Source of the DNA: Planifilum fulgidum
GTDB taxonomy: Bacteria > Bacillota > Bacilli > Thermoactinomycetales > DSM-44946
NCBI RefSeq assembly: GCF_900113175.1
Contig: NZ_FOOK01000028.1
Coordinates: forward strand, 1-47,418
Length of the DNA stretch: 47,418 nt
Reading direction: 5' to 3'
The translations under genes were made by a program, and so were the position numbers. The notes below the pieces were generated by a model. The model saw only the letters and a list, made by a program, of their open reading frames with translations. It did no database searches and was not told the origin of the DNA. The stretch's first letter is position 1. Each line of letters opens with the position of its first letter. Shown piece after piece: positions 18,647 through 28,276 of the stretch.

Positions 18647-19435
18647 TTGTCACGGCCAAAAGTGGGGCTCGCTTTGGGGTCGGGGGCCGCGCGCGGGTTG
18701 GCCCACATCGGGGTGTTGAAAGTGCTGGAACGGGAGGGTATTCCGGTTGACATGATCGCCGGAAGCAGCATGGGCAGCCTGATCGGGGTGGTTTATGCCA
18801 ACGGGGCCGATCTGGACATGATGGAACAGCTGGCGATTCATCTGAAGCGGAACCAGTGGCTCGATTTCACCCTTCCGCGCCGCGGATTGATCACCGGCGA
18901 CCGGATCCGGGAACTGGTCCGGCTTCTCACCCATGGAAAAAACCTGGAGGATCTGCGCATTCCCACATCCGTGATCGCGACGGATTTGACCAACGGCGAG
19001 CGGGTGGTCTTCACGACGGGGCCGATCGACCTGGCGGTGCGGGCGAGCGTGTCGATTCCGGGGATTTTTGAGCCGGTGGAATGGGAAGGACGGACCCTGG
19101 TGGACGGGGGCGTCATCGACCGGGTGCCGGTCTCGGTGGTCAGGGAAATGGGGGCCGACGTGGTGATTGCCGTCGATGTGATTCCACCGGCGGGCGGGCT
19201 TAAAATCCGAAATATTTTCGACGTGATTGCCCAATCCTTAGAAGTGATGGAAAGGCAAATCACCCATCCGCAACTTTTGACGGCCGACGTGGCCCTCCAT
19301 CCCGATCTGTCCGACATCAGTCCGACCGCGTTCACCCGGGTGGATGTGTGCATTCGCCGGGGGGAGGAGGCCGCCCTCGCCAAACTGGATGAAATCCGCC
19401 GGGCAATCGGCGGTGACGGCCGTCCTGAAAGGTGA
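18647..19435 (+). CDS. ylbK: Patatin-like phospholipase YlbK
   Basis: A bacterial patatin-type serine hydrolase. It has the oxyanion-hole motif GSGAARG (11-17), the nucleophile S41 in GSSMG and the catalytic D153 in DGG, so the Ser-Asp dyad is intact. Length is 262 residues (B. subtilis 260). TTG 18647 follows AAAGGGGGG at a good distance; ATG 18617 sits only 2 bases from its purine run and would add ten non-conserved residues. A short palindrome (ATAGAC/GTCTAT, 18586-18602) lies in the ylbJ-ylbK intergenic region. Confidence 0.93.
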   Translation: MSRPKVGLALGSGAARGLAHIGVLKVLEREGIPVDMIAGSSMGSLIGVVYANGADLDMMEQLAIHLKRNQWLDFTLPRRGLITGDRIRELVRLLTHGKNLEDLRIPTSVIATDLTNGERVVFTTGPIDLAVRASVSIPGIFEPVEWEGRTLVDGGVIDRVPVSVVREMGADVVIAVDVIPPAGGLKIRNIFDVIAQSLEVMERQITHPQLLTADVALHPDLSDISPTAFTRVDVCIRRGEEAALAKLDEIRRAIGGDGRPER

Positions 19436-19442
19436 AATCGGG

Positions 19443-20549
19443 ATGAACCGCAGAAGATGGGGAATTCTTGGGCTTGCCGTCCTGCTCATCGTGACGGCCG
19501 CCTGGTTTATACCTGCCCCCTATTTCGTGCTTCGCCCCGGCACGGCGGTTCCCGTCCTGCAACTCGTCGACGTGGCCGGGGGAAATTTTCGCGAGAAGGG
19601 CCGGTTTTTGCTCACCACGGTGAGCGTCAGCGAAGCAAGCGCGCTTCAATGCCTCTTTGCCTGGATGATTCCCGGAAGCAGTCTGGTGCCCAGGGAGAAG
19701 TTGCTGGAGCCCGGGGAAAGCCCGGATGCATACCGCCTGCGTCAACGGGAGTGGATGCTGCTCTCGCAACAGAACGCCATCATCGCCGCCTTCCGCCACG
19801 CGGGACGGCCGGTCGAGGAGATCCTCCTGGGCGTGAAGGTGCTTCGGACCTTGTCCGGCATGCCCGCCGAGGGCGTCTTGGCTTCCGGCGACCGGATCGT
19901 GGCCTTGGACGGCCGCCCGATCCGAACCGTTCCGCAACTGCTCCGGGCGCTGAAGGGAAGGCGGGAGGGGGAAGCGATCCGCATCACCCTGTGGCGGAAG
20001 GGGAGAAAATTGGAGAGGACGCTTTCATTGGTCCGCTTTTCCCGGGCCGAGGGAGGACAGGTGGGAATCGGCATCGTTCCGGTAACGGAGCGCCGCGTCC
20101 AAACGAAGCCGGCGGTCCGCATCCGGGCCGATCACATCGGAGGCCCCTCCGCCGGGCTGATGTTCGCCCTGGAAATTCTCAACCAGTTGACACCCGAGGA
20201 TTTGACGCGGGGGTTGAAGATCGCCGGCACCGGAACCCTTTCCGCCGAAGGGGAGGTGGGCCAAATCGGCGGGGTGGAACAGAAGGTGATGGCCGCGGAA
20301 CGGGAGGGTGCCGATCTCTTCTTTGTTCCCGCCGACGTCCGCCCCGGGGATTCCAACCAGTCCCGGGCGGAGGCGGTCGTGCGGAAGATCGGCAGCCGCA
20401 TGAAAATCGTCCCCGTCCATTCCCTGGAGGAAGCGGTCGGCTATTTGAAACGCTTGGGGAAAGAGCGGGCGGAAGCGCCGAACATTGACACACCCGCCAA
20501 CTTGGCATATAATAACCCTGTTTTGATGGCCCGGGCGGGTGCCCTGTGA
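19443..20549 (+). CDS. ylbL: PDZ and Lon-type (S16) membrane protease YlbL
   Basis: A 368-residue SepM/YlbL-family protease. It has one N-terminal membrane anchor (about 8-26), a PDZ domain (about 120-200) and an S16 domain with catalytic S236 (GGPSAG) and K281 (GGVEQK). In B. subtilis YlbL degrades the cell-division inhibitor YneA. The last 20 or so residues extend beyond the usual end, and their codons contain a consensus promoter at 20485-20513. ATG 19443 lies 7 bases after the ylbK stop. Confidence 0.95.
   Translation: MNRRRWGILGLAVLLIVTAAWFIPAPYFVLRPGTAVPVLQLVDVAGGNFREKGRFLLTTVSVSEASALQCLFAWMIPGSSLVPREKLLEPGESPDAYRLRQREWMLLSQQNAIIAAFRHAGRPVEEILLGVKVLRTLSGMPAEGVLASGDRIVALDGRPIRTVPQLLRALKGRREGEAIRITLWRKGRKLERTLSLVRFSRAEGGQVGIGIVPVTERRVQTKPAVRIRADHIGGPSAGLMFALEILNQLTPEDLTRGLKIAGTGTLSAEGEVGQIGGVEQKVMAAEREGADLFFVPADVRPGDSNQSRAEAVVRKIGSRMKIVPVHSLEEAVGYLKRLGKERAEAPNIDTPANLAYNNPVLMARAGAL
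20485..20513 (+). promoter_or_regulatory. Perfect consensus sigma-A promoter inside the 3' end of ylbL
   Basis: TTGACA (20485-20490), a 17-base spacer and TATAAT (20508-20513) match the consensus at all 12 positions. The start would be near 20520, about 40 bases before yceD, so it drives yceD-rpmF independently of ylbL. Confidence 0.88.
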
Positions 20550-20561
20550 GGTGTATAAGCC

Positions 20562-21065
20562 ATGCGTCTCTATCTGCCGGAAATAGTTCGGGCAAACAAG
20601 CCCTTGGTTCGCGAGGAGACGATCGAGTTTGAGGGGATTGAGCGGGAAGTTCCTCAGCTGGTCAGGCTGGATCCCGTACGGGTCCGTGTGAAGGCCTTGG
20701 AAGAGAACGGTCTCTTTCACGTCAGCGCCGAGCAGCGGGCCCGGGCGGTTCTCACCTGTTCCCGCTGCCTGTCCCCCTTTGAGAAAACCTTGTCGGGGCA
20801 GTGGACGCAGGTGTTCACGAATCGGGCGGACCGGGCGGAAGAAGGGGAGATCTGCTTCGTCGAGGGAGATCACATCGACCTGACTCCCTATGTCCGGGAA
20901 GCGGTTCTTCTTGAGATTCCCTACGCTCCTGTCTGCCGGGAGGAGTGCAGGGGTCTTTGTCCCGAGTGCGGCGCGGATCGGAACAGGGAGACCTGTTCGT
21001 GCCGCACCGAACGGATCGACCCCCGGCTTGCCGTCTTGAAGGAGCTTCAAATCCCCGAGGATTGA
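20562..21065 (+). CDS. yceD: DUF177 protein YceD (YlbN), ribosome-associated
   Basis: A 167-residue DUF177 protein with metal-binding-like Cys pairs: C66/C69 (TCSRC) and a C-terminal cluster [12 protein letters not shown] followed by CSC. In bacteria and chloroplasts DUF177 proteins are linked to 23S rRNA processing and nearly always precede rpmF, as here (32 bases apart). ATG 20562 follows GAGGTG. Its molecular activity is unknown. Confidence 0.93.
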   Translation: MRLYLPEIVRANKPLVREETIEFEGIEREVPQLVRLDPVRVRVKALEENGLFHVSAEQRARAVLTCSRCLSPFEKTLSGQWTQVFTNRADRAEEGEICFVEGDHIDLTPYVREAVLLEIPYAPVCREECRGLCPECGADRNRETCSCRTERIDPRLAVLKELQIPED

Positions 21066-21097
21066 CGGGGCTTTTCAAACAAGGGGAGGTGATTGAG

Positions 21098-21271
21098 GTG
21101 GCGGTACCTTTCAGGAGAACGTCCAAAACGCGAAAGCGCAAGCGTCGCACCCATTTCAAACTGTCCGTTCCGGGGATGGTGCGCTGCCCCCAGTGCGGCG
21201 AGTGGAAACTTGCCCACCGGGTCTGCAAGGAGTGCGGTTATTACAAAGGCGAAGAAGTGGTGGAGAAGTGA
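21098..21271 (+). CDS. rpmF: 50S ribosomal protein L32, zinc form
   Basis: A 57-residue protein starting [19 protein letters not shown]. The zinc ribbon is intact (C30, C33, C43, C46), so this is the Zn-dependent version. GTG 21098 has AGGGGAGG about 8 bases upstream. It ends the yceD-rpmF unit at a strong terminator. Confidence 0.97.
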   Translation: MAVPFRRTSKTRKRKRRTHFKLSVPGMVRCPQCGEWKLAHRVCKECGYYKGEEVVEK

Positions 21272-21273
21272 TG

Positions 21274-21316
21274 GAATCGGGGAGCCGGAGCACAGGCCGG
21301 CTCCCCGATTCTTTTT
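21274..21316 (+). terminator. Rho-independent terminator after rpmF
   Basis: A perfect 15-bp stem (21274-21288 with 21297-21311) with an 8-base loop is followed by five T. It separates rpmF from the fapR operon. Confidence 0.93.
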
Positions 21317-21331
21317 GTGAATCTCCGGCGC

Positions 21332-21360
21332 TTGTTTTTCAGGGTGGTTTTGTATATACT
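21332..21360 (+). promoter_or_regulatory. fapR operon promoter
   Basis: TTGTTT (21332-21337), a 17-base spacer and TATACT (21355-21360). Transcription would start near 21367, just upstream of the FapR operator. Confidence 0.65.
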
Positions 21361-21376
21361 GAATTGGGACTTGGTA

Positions 21377-21393
21377 TTAACACGTGGTCCTAA
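21377..21393 (+). promoter_or_regulatory. FapR operator (autoregulation of the lipid operon)
   Basis: TTAACACGTGGTCCTAA matches 12 of 17 bases of the B. subtilis FapR site TTAGTACCTGATACTAA as I remember it, including both outer TTA/TAA arms. It lies about 10 bases past the predicted start of transcription and 20 bases before fapR, where bound FapR would block RNA polymerase until malonyl-CoA releases it. Confidence 0.7.
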
Positions 21394-21412
21394 AAGGGTG
21401 GTGAGCCCGGCA

Positions 21413-21982
21413 GTGCGACTCCCCAAAAAGGAGCGGCAGCGGCAGTTGAAACTGGCGCTTCAAGCCAACCCTTTCCTTACGGATGAGGAGATGGCCCGGA
21501 GACACGGGGTCAGCGTCCAGACCATCCGACTGGACCGGATGGAGCTGGGGATACCGGAACTGCGCGAACGGATCAAGGATATGGCCGAGGGCAATTTTGA
21601 CCGGATCCGCTCCCTGGCTCCGGAAGAGGTGATCGGCGAGATTGTCGATCTTCAGCTGAATCAAAGCGGCGTATCCGTGCTGGAGATTCGCGAAGAGCAC
21701 GTGTTTTCCCGCAACCGGATCGCCCGGGGGCATCACCTGTTTGCCCAGGCCAACTCCCTGGCCGTCGCCGTCATCGATGCGGATGTGGTGCTCACCGCCT
21801 CGGCGGCGATCCGGTTCGTAAGGCCGGTGCGCCTGGGGGAAAAGTGCATTGCCAAGGCCCGCGTCGTCAAATCCACCCCTCACCGGATCCAGGTGGATGT
21901 GGAGACCTTTGTCAACGAGGAAAGGGTGTTTCAGGGAGTGTTCGACATGTACCGCGCCAGGGAGGAGAAAGGCAAGAAGTGA
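21413..21982 (+). CDS. fapR: Fatty acid and phospholipid biosynthesis repressor FapR
   Basis: A malonyl-CoA-sensing repressor of fab and pls genes. The N-terminal DeoR-like HTH (about 1-60) includes HGVSVQTIRLDRMELGIPEL. The C-terminal hotdog domain carries EEHVFSRNRIARGHHLFAQ, which binds malonyl-CoA. At 189 residues it matches B. subtilis (188). GTG 21413 was chosen by alignment to the known start and a GGTGGTGAG ribosome site; a GTG at 21398 is possible. It heads the plsX-fabH-fabD-fabG block. Confidence 0.96.
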   Translation: MRLPKKERQRQLKLALQANPFLTDEEMARRHGVSVQTIRLDRMELGIPELRERIKDMAEGNFDRIRSLAPEEVIGEIVDLQLNQSGVSVLEIREEHVFSRNRIARGHHLFAQANSLAVAVIDADVVLTASAAIRFVRPVRLGEKCIAKARVVKSTPHRIQVDVETFVNEERVFQGVFDMYRAREEKGKK

Positions 21983-21994
21983 GGAGGAGAAGGG

Positions 21995-22993
21995 ATGCGG
22001 ATTGCATTGGACGCCATGGGCGGCGATCACGCGCCGAAGGCGATCTGCGACGGAATCCGCTCGGCGGCTCAGGAGTGGCGGGACGACGAGTTCGTTCTGA
22101 TCGGCCCTGAGGAGGTTCTGAAGCCGCTTTTCGCGGACGGGTTTCCGTCCAACGTACAAATTCTCCATGCGGCGGAATGGATTGGACCGGATGAGGAACC
22201 GGTGAAGGCCGTCCGACGAAAAAAAGAATCCTCCTTGGTAGTCGGTTGCCAACAGGTGAAGGAAGGGAAGGTTGACGCCTTCATCAGCGCGGGAAACACC
22301 GGCGCGTTGATGGCGGCGGGACTTCTTTACACCGGTCGGATACCGGGCATCGACCGGCCGGCGCTGGCCCCGATGTTTCCGAGCTTGACCGGCAGGGGGA
22401 CGCTGGTGCTCGACGTGGGGGCCAATCCCGAAGCCAAGGCGCATCATCTGGCGCAATACGCACTGATGGGAAGCATCTATTCCGAAAAGGTGCTGGGATT
22501 TGAAAATCCCCGGGTGGGTTTGCTCAACATCGGGACCGAGGAGGGAAAAGGGACCGAGCTGATCAAGGAGGCGTACCGGTTGATCCGGGAGTTGCCGATC
22601 CATTTTGTGGGCAATGTCGAGTCCCGGGACATTCTTCACGGTGTCTGCGACGTGTTGGTCTGCGACGGGTTCAGCGGGAACATCCTCCTCAAGACGTCGG
22701 AGGGCGTGGCCAAAGCGATCATGGACCGGCTCAAACAGGAGTTCACCCGAACGCTTTGGAACAAGATGGCTGCGGCCGTGCTGAAACCGGGCCTCAAGCG
22801 CTTCGCCCGGGAGATCAATTACAAGGAGCACGGCGGAGCGCCCTTGCTGGGACTTTCCGGTCCGATCATCAAAGCGCACGGTTCCTCGGACGCGAAAGCG
22901 ATCTTTCACGCCGTCCGCCAGGCCCGCCTGTTCGTCGAACGGGGGGTTATCCCGCGGATCACCGAGGATTTACATAGAATCGAGAGGGGCTGA
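21995..22993 (+). CDS. plsX: Phosphate acyltransferase PlsX
   Basis: Converts acyl-ACP to acyl-phosphate for PlsY in phospholipid synthesis, and links to the FakA/FakB acyl-phosphate pool. Recognised by [13 protein letters not shown] at the N-terminus, [12 protein letters not shown] and [12 protein letters not shown]. Length is 332 residues. AGGAGG precedes ATG 21995, 12 bases after fapR. Confidence 0.96.
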   Translation: MRIALDAMGGDHAPKAICDGIRSAAQEWRDDEFVLIGPEEVLKPLFADGFPSNVQILHAAEWIGPDEEPVKAVRRKKESSLVVGCQQVKEGKVDAFISAGNTGALMAAGLLYTGRIPGIDRPALAPMFPSLTGRGTLVLDVGANPEAKAHHLAQYALMGSIYSEKVLGFENPRVGLLNIGTEEGKGTELIKEAYRLIRELPIHFVGNVESRDILHGVCDVLVCDGFSGNILLKTSEGVAKAIMDRLKQEFTRTLWNKMAAAVLKPGLKRFAREINYKEHGGAPLLGLSGPIIKAHGSSDAKAIFHAVRQARLFVERGVIPRITEDLHRIERG

Positions 22994-22998
22994 ACAGC

Positions 22999-23991
22999 TT
23001 GAAACCGGTGGGGATCATCGGGACAGGTTCATATCTGCCGGAGAAGGTCTTGACCAACAAGGATTTGGAAACCATGGTAGATACGACCGATGAATGGATC
23101 GTCAGCCGGACGGGAATCCGGGAGCGGCGCATCGCCGCGGAAGAGCAGGCCTCTTCCGATCTGGCGGCGGAAGCGGCCCGCAGGGCGCTGGAGTCGGCAA
23201 AAGTGACGGCGGATCAGCTGGATTTGATCATCGTGGCCACCGTGACTCCCGACATGATGTTCCCGGCGACGGCCTGCCTTTTGCAGGACCGGCTGGGGGC
23301 GAAGAAGGCGGCCGCGTTCGATCTGTCCGCGGCCTGTTCGGGATTCTTGTACGGGATTGCGACCGCGTCCCAGTTCATCCAAAGCGGCATGTACCGTTAT
23401 GCCCTGGTGGTCGGTGTGGACTGCCTGTCCAAAATCACCAACTGGGAGGACAGAAACACCTGCGTGCTCTTCGGCGACGGAGCCGGAGCGGTCGTCCTGG
23501 GACCGGTGGAGGAGGGAAGCGGTTTTCTCTCCTTTGAGCTGGGTGCCGACGGGTCCGGCGGGGATTTGCTGAAGCTGCCCGCGGGCGGATCCCGCATGCC
23601 GGCGAGCCGGCACACGGTGGACGAGCGCCTCCACACCATTTCCATGGCCGGCCGGGAGGTTTTCAAGTTTGCCGTCCGCGTGATGGGCAATGCCGCGGAG
23701 GAGGCGCTCTCCAAGGCGGGGATGAAGAAGGAGGACATCGACTTCCTCGTGCCCCATCAGGCCAACATCCGCATCATCGACGCCGCCGTCGAGCGGTTCG
23801 GACTGTCGGAGGAGAAGGTGATCGTCAACCTGGACCGTTTCGGAAACATGTCCTCCGCCTCCATCCCGGTGGCCCTGGATGAAGCGGTTCACCAGGGACG
23901 GATCAAAAAGGGGGACACGCTGGTGCTCGTCGGCTTCGGCGGCGGTCTGACCTGGGGGGCGGCGGTGCTGAAGTGGTCGATGGACACCTGA
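22999..23991 (+). CDS. fabH: 3-oxoacyl-ACP synthase III (FabH)
   Basis: Starts fatty acid synthesis by condensing acyl-CoA with malonyl-ACP. The Cys-His-Asn triad is complete: C113 (AACSGF), H253 (PHQANIRI) and N283 (RFGNMSSAS). Length is 330 residues. The start is TTG 22999 with GAGAGGGG 9 bases upstream. In B. subtilis fabH sits elsewhere with fabF; here it is inside the plsX-fabD block. Confidence 0.96.
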   Translation: MKPVGIIGTGSYLPEKVLTNKDLETMVDTTDEWIVSRTGIRERRIAAEEQASSDLAAEAARRALESAKVTADQLDLIIVATVTPDMMFPATACLLQDRLGAKKAAAFDLSAACSGFLYGIATASQFIQSGMYRYALVVGVDCLSKITNWEDRNTCVLFGDGAGAVVLGPVEEGSGFLSFELGADGSGGDLLKLPAGGSRMPASRHTVDERLHTISMAGREVFKFAVRVMGNAAEEALSKAGMKKEDIDFLVPHQANIRIIDAAVERFGLSEEKVIVNLDRFGNMSSASIPVALDEAVHQGRIKKGDTLVLVGFGGGLTWGAAVLKWSMDT

Positions 23992-24022
23992 TGGATGCGC
24001 GCTGAGAGGAGGGGAGAGAAAC

Positions 24023-24961
24023 ATGGGGAAAACGGCATTTCTGTTTCCGGGCCAGGGCTCGCAAAAGGTGGGGATGGGACGGGATCTCGCCGAAGCGCAC
24101 CAGGGAGCGCGGGAGATCTTCGCCCGGGCGGATGAAGCCCTCGGCTTTTCCCTGTCCAAGCTCTGTTTTGAGGGACCCGAGGAGAAGCTCCGTTTGACCG
24201 CATATACCCAGCCGGCCATACTCACCACCAGCATCGCGCTGTACACGGCCTTTTCCGAAGGGGGGATCGTCCCGGATCTGGTGGCCGGACACAGTCTGGG
24301 CGAGTATTCCGCCTTGGTGGCGGCCGGTTCGCTGAACTTTGCCGACGCCGTCCGCATCGTGCACCAGCGCGGGAACTTCATGGAAGAAGCGGTTCCCGCG
24401 GGAAAAGGGGCCATGTCCGCCGTGATGGGCCTTGACCGGGACACCCTGGAGCGGGTGTGCCGCGAAGTTTCCCGGGAAGGCCGCGTGGTGGAGCCCGCCA
24501 ATTTGAACGCACCCGGACAGATCGTCATTTCGGGGCACAAGGAAGCGGTGGAGGAGGCGGGCGAGCGGGCCCGCCAGGCCGGCGCCCGTCGGGTGGTTCC
24601 GCTGGCGGTGAGCGGCCCCTTCCACTCCAGCCTGATGAAACCGGCGGCGGAGCGACTTTCGGAGGTGTTGGCCGATGTGACCGTATCGGACGCATCGGTT
24701 CCCGTGGTGGCGAACGTGTCGGCCCGTCCGGTGACGGATGCCCGGACGATCCGGCAGTCCTTGATCGATCAGGTGGCTTCTCCCGTGCTGTGGGAAGACA
24801 GCGTCCGCTGGATGATGGAACAGGGAGTGGACACCTTCGTGGAGATCGGCCCCGGAAACGTGCTGACGGGTCTGGTGAAAAAGGTGAACCGCCGGGTGAC
24901 CGCCCTGTCGGTGCAGGATGTTCCCTCCCTGGAAAGGGCGCTGGCGGAACTGAAGGGGTAG
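24023..24961 (+). CDS. fabD: Malonyl-CoA:ACP transacylase FabD
   Basis: Loads malonyl onto acyl carrier protein. The serine nucleophile is S91 in GHSLGEYSA and the catalytic His is H201 in GPFHSSLM; the N-terminal FLFPGQGSQ is typical. Length is 312 residues. AGGAGGGGAG lies upstream of ATG 24023. Confidence 0.97.
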   Translation: MGKTAFLFPGQGSQKVGMGRDLAEAHQGAREIFARADEALGFSLSKLCFEGPEEKLRLTAYTQPAILTTSIALYTAFSEGGIVPDLVAGHSLGEYSALVAAGSLNFADAVRIVHQRGNFMEEAVPAGKGAMSAVMGLDRDTLERVCREVSREGRVVEPANLNAPGQIVISGHKEAVEEAGERARQAGARRVVPLAVSGPFHSSLMKPAAERLSEVLADVTVSDASVPVVANVSARPVTDARTIRQSLIDQVASPVLWEDSVRWMMEQGVDTFVEIGPGNVLTGLVKKVNRRVTALSVQDVPSLERALAELKG

Positions 24962-25003
24962 TCCTTGGGACGCAATCCTGACCTAAAAGGAGGAATGTTC
25001 CCC

Positions 25004-25747
25004 ATGTTGTCCGGAAAAGTGGCGATTGTGACCGGCGGGTCCCGGGGGATCGGACGGGCCATTTCCATCGCCCTGGCCGATGCGGGTGCCGATGTGGCCG
25101 TCGTTTACGCGGGCAATCGGCAGGGGGCCGAAGAGACGGTTTCCGAGATCGAGAAGCGGGGCCGCCGGGGAATGATGATCCAGGCGGACGTTTCCCAGGC
25201 GGACCAGGTGGATTCGGCGGTGAAACAGGTGCTTGACGCCTTCGGGAGGATCGACATACTGGTGAACAACGCCGGGATCACCCGGGACAATCTGGTCCTC
25301 CGCATGAAGGAGGAGGATTGGGACCGGGTGATCGACACCAATCTGAAGGGGACCTTCCTCTTCAGCAAGGCGGTGATCCGGCCGATGATGAAGCAGCGGT
25401 CCGGACGGATCATCAACATCGGTTCGGTGGTCGGGGTGAGCGGAAATCCGGGGCAGGCCAACTACGTGGCGGCCAAGGCGGGGGTGATCGGCATGACGAA
25501 GGCGATGGCCCGGGAGTTGGCCAGCCGCGGGATCACGGTGAATGCGGTCGCTCCGGGTTTCATCGAGACGGACATGACCGCCGTTTTGGGGGATGAGGTG
25601 CGCGCTCAGATCAAACAGCAGATTCCCCTCGCCCGCTTCGGTTCCCCTGAAGACGTGGCGGCCGCCGTCCGGTTTTTGGCTTCGGACGACGCCGGATACA
25701 TCACCGGGCAAACCCTGCATGTGGACGGGGGAATGGTGATGGTTTGA
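25004..25747 (+). CDS. fabG: 3-oxoacyl-ACP reductase FabG
   Basis: An NADPH-dependent short-chain dehydrogenase for the first reduction of the elongation cycle. The cofactor motif is TGGSRGIG (10-17), NNAG is at 88-91, and the catalytic S141, Y154 and K158 are in place. Length is 247 residues. ATG 25004 fits AAAAGGAGG with a 10-base spacer; ATG 24995 is too close to that site. Confidence 0.97.
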   Translation: MLSGKVAIVTGGSRGIGRAISIALADAGADVAVVYAGNRQGAEETVSEIEKRGRRGMMIQADVSQADQVDSAVKQVLDAFGRIDILVNNAGITRDNLVLRMKEEDWDRVIDTNLKGTFLFSKAVIRPMMKQRSGRIINIGSVVGVSGNPGQANYVAAKAGVIGMTKAMARELASRGITVNAVAPGFIETDMTAVLGDEVRAQIKQQIPLARFGSPEDVAAAVRFLASDDAGYITGQTLHVDGGMVMV

Positions 25748-25885
25748 GCCCCGTTCCCATTGAAAGGGGGGATGCCGCCTCAGAGTCGCGACGGAGGGGA
25801 AATTGTCTCCTTGTACCCTCACCTCGGTTTTTGTTAATCTTTAATAAGTGTAATCCTTTTCATCATGCAGTGGAGGTGAACGGAG

Positions 25886-26122
25886 ATGTCCGATACGCTG
25901 GAGCGCGTGAAGCGCATCATCGTCGACCGGCTGGGCGTGGATCCGTCACAGGTGACGCCGGAGGCGTCCATCAAGGAAGACCTGGATGCCGATTCCCTCG
26001 ACGTGATGGATCTCGTTTTGGAGCTGGAAGATGAGTTCGGTTTGGAGATTTCCGATGAAGAGGCGGAAAAAATCTCCACGGTGGGAGATGTGGTTCAATA
26101 CATCGAATCTCATCAGAAGTAA
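25886..26122 (+). CDS. acpP: Acyl carrier protein
   Basis: A 78-residue acidic helical carrier. The phosphopantetheine attachment serine is S37 in [24 protein letters not shown] precedes ATG 25886. The 138 bases upstream are AT-rich near 25828-25860; TGTAAT at 25849 could be a -10 box, but no good -35 is visible, so a separate acpP promoter is only suspected. Confidence 0.97.
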   Translation: MSDTLERVKRIIVDRLGVDPSQVTPEASIKEDLDADSLDVMDLVLELEDEFGLEISDEEAEKISTVGDVVQYIESHQK

Positions 26123-26130
26123 GTCAGGAA

Positions 26131-26164
26131 AAAAGTCCCGTCGTGTTTCAGCGCGGGACTTTCT
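26131..26164 (+). terminator. Hairpin terminator or attenuator after acpP
   Basis: AAAGTCCCG pairs with CGGGACTTT around a partly paired loop; the following TTCTCC is a poor T tract. It may only partly stop transcription into fabF, which would raise the ACP to FabF ratio. Confidence 0.55.
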
Positions 26165-26222
26165 CCCTGTCCTTAAGGTGTGAAGTTTTCGATTCATTAA
26201 TTGACGAAAGGCGGTAGCCGAA

Positions 26223-27479
26223 GTGAGACGGGTAGTGATTACCGGTGTGGGAGTCATCTCCCCGATCGGAAATGACCGCTCCACGTTTTGGAACAACCTG
26301 ATCGCCGGCAAGTCCGGAGTGGGACCCATCACGCAGTTTGATCCCAGCGATTATCCGGTCCGGATCGCGGCCGAGGTGAAGGACTTCGATCCTTTGGATT
26401 TTTTGGATCGGAAAGAGGCCCGGCGCATGGATCGCTTTGTTCAGTTCGCCGTGGCCGCGTCCCGGATGGCGCTGGAGGATGCCCGGCTGGACATGTCCAA
26501 GGAGGATCCCGACCGGGTCGGCGTTTACATCGGATCCGGCATCGGCGGATTGGCCACCTGGGAGGAACAGCACAAGATTTTACTGGAGCGGGGGCCGAGG
26601 CGGGTCAGCCCCTTTCTCATCCCGATGATGATCGCCAACATGGCCTCCGGTCAGGTGTCCATCGCCACCGGGGCGAAGGGTCCCAACAGCTCCGCCATTT
26701 CGGCCTGTGCGACGGGCACGCATTCGATTGGAGACGCCTTCAAGATCATTCAGCGCGGCGATGCCGATGTGATGATCGCCGGAGGCGCGGAGGCGACCAT
26801 CCGGCCGCTCGCCTTTGCCGGTTTCTGCGCCGCCCAGGCATTGTCCAGGCGAAATGAGGAACCGGAAAAGGCCAGCCGACCCTTTGACCGGGAGCGGGAT
26901 GGGTTCGTGATGGGAGAAGGGGCCGGAATTCTCATCTTGGAAAGCCTGGACCACGCCCTCAAGCGGGGAGCCCCGATCATCGCGGAAGTGGCGGGCTACG
27001 GAATGACCGGAGACGCCTACCATCTCACGCAGCCCGCGCCGGAAGGGGAAGGGGCGGCCCGAGCCATGCTCCGGGCGATCCGGGACGCCGGGCTGAAACC
27101 GGAGGAGATCGACTACATCAACGCCCACGGGACCTCGACGGAGTACAACGACAAGTTTGAGACGATGGCCATCAAAAAGGTGTTCGGTGAACACGCCTAC
27201 AAGCTGGCCGTCAGCTCCAACAAATCGATGATCGGCCATCTGCTGGGAGCCGCCGGCGGGGTGGAAGCGATCGCCACGGCGCTCACCCTGAAGGAGCAGG
27301 TGATCCCGCCGACGATCAACTACGAGCATCCCGATCCCGATTGCGATCTGGACTATGTCCCCAACGAAGCGCGGCGGACCCGGGTGCGGGCAGCCCTGTC
27401 CAACTCCCTGGGATTTGGCGGGCACAACGCGACGCTGGCGTTCAAGGCCTTTGACGATCAAGAGCCGGACCTGGGGTGA
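26223..27479 (+). CDS. fabF: 3-oxoacyl-ACP synthase II (FabF)
   Basis: Carries out chain elongation. The Cys-His-His triad is C162 (SACATGTH), H302 ([11 protein letters not shown]) and H339 ([11 protein letters not shown]). Length is 418 residues. GTG 26223 is preceded by GAAAGGCGG. The stop overlaps the possible GTG start of rnc. Confidence 0.97.
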   Translation: MRRVVITGVGVISPIGNDRSTFWNNLIAGKSGVGPITQFDPSDYPVRIAAEVKDFDPLDFLDRKEARRMDRFVQFAVAASRMALEDARLDMSKEDPDRVGVYIGSGIGGLATWEEQHKILLERGPRRVSPFLIPMMIANMASGQVSIATGAKGPNSSAISACATGTHSIGDAFKIIQRGDADVMIAGGAEATIRPLAFAGFCAAQALSRRNEEPEKASRPFDRERDGFVMGEGAGILILESLDHALKRGAPIIAEVAGYGMTGDAYHLTQPAPEGEGAARAMLRAIRDAGLKPEEIDYINAHGTSTEYNDKFETMAIKKVFGEHAYKLAVSSNKSMIGHLLGAAGGVEAIATALTLKEQVIPPTINYEHPDPDCDLDYVPNEARRTRVRAALSNSLGFGGHNATLAFKAFDDQEPDLG

Positions 27480-27484
27480 CCGCG

Positions 27485-28177
27485 ATGGATCTGTCCGCAC
27501 TGGAAAAACAGCTCGGAATTTCGTTCCGAAATCCCGAGCTGTTTCGCCAAGCTTTCACCCATACCTCCTTCGCCCACGAACGGCGCGAGGGAGACGCCCT
27601 CGCCCACAACGAGCGATTGGAGTTTCTGGGGGATGCGGTGCTGGAATTGCTGGTGTCGGAGCATTTGTACCACCGGTATCCCGGAAAGAGCGAAGGTGAT
27701 CTGACCCGGATGCGGGCCCGGGTGGTCTGCGAGCCCTCCCTGGCTCAATTTGCCGAAGAGTTGGGTTTTGGCCGGCTCGTCCGTCTGGGAAAGGGGGAAG
27801 AGATGACCGGAGGCCGCAGGCGCCCCGCCCTGCTGGCGGATCTGTTCGAAGCCTTTGTCGGAGCCCTTTATCTGGATCAGGGCCTGGGGGAAGCGAGGCG
27901 GTTCCTCCAGAAGGTCGTCTTTTCCCGCATCGACGAAGCGTGGTTGTCCCGGATCGTCGACGCCAAGACGCGGCTTCAGGAGATTGTTCAGCAGGAGCGG
28001 ACCGGCTCCCTGACGTACCGGATCGTCGATGAATGGGGGCCGGCCCACGACCGCCATTTCGTGGCGGAGGTTCTCCTGGACGGGCGGACGCTGGGCCGGG
28101 GGACGGGCCGCTCCAAAAAAGAAGCGGAGCAGGAAGCGGCGGCCGCGGCGTTGAAGGAGCTGGATTCCGGATTTTAG
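27485..28177 (+). CDS. rnc: Ribonuclease III
   Basis: Cuts double-stranded RNA in rRNA maturation and mRNA turnover. The catalytic signature ERLEFLGDAV is at 43-52, the second acidic cluster is in LLADLFEAFVGALYLDQG, and a dsRNA-binding domain covers about 158-227. From ATG 27485 the protein has 230 residues; a GTG at 27476 overlapping the fabF stop would add three. Confidence 0.96.
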   Translation: MDLSALEKQLGISFRNPELFRQAFTHTSFAHERREGDALAHNERLEFLGDAVLELLVSEHLYHRYPGKSEGDLTRMRARVVCEPSLAQFAEELGFGRLVRLGKGEEMTGGRRRPALLADLFEAFVGALYLDQGLGEARRFLQKVVFSRIDEAWLSRIVDAKTRLQEIVQQERTGSLTYRIVDEWGPAHDRHFVAEVLLDGRTLGRGTGRSKKEAEQEAAAAALKELDSGF

Positions 28178-28181
28178 ATGA

Positions 28182-28215
28182 AAGACCACCGAACTCGTGG
28201 AAGGTCGGTGGTTTT
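28182..28215 (+). terminator. Hairpin terminator after rnc
   Basis: AGACCACCGA-type arm (28182-28192) pairs with TCGGTGGTTTT (28205-28215) around a 12-base loop; the T run is four bases. It divides the lipid-rnc unit from csaA-smc-ftsY. Confidence 0.6.
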
Positions 28216-28276
28216 CCCGTTTATTGCCCGGAGGAATCCGGCGCCTTCCGGAGAAATGGGAAAAGAGGGATGTGCG

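Noticed and set aside
25748-25885. Possible separate promoter for acpP
   Set aside because: TGTAAT at 25849 is a fair -10 box but no -35 fits at 16-18 bases; not strong enough to list.
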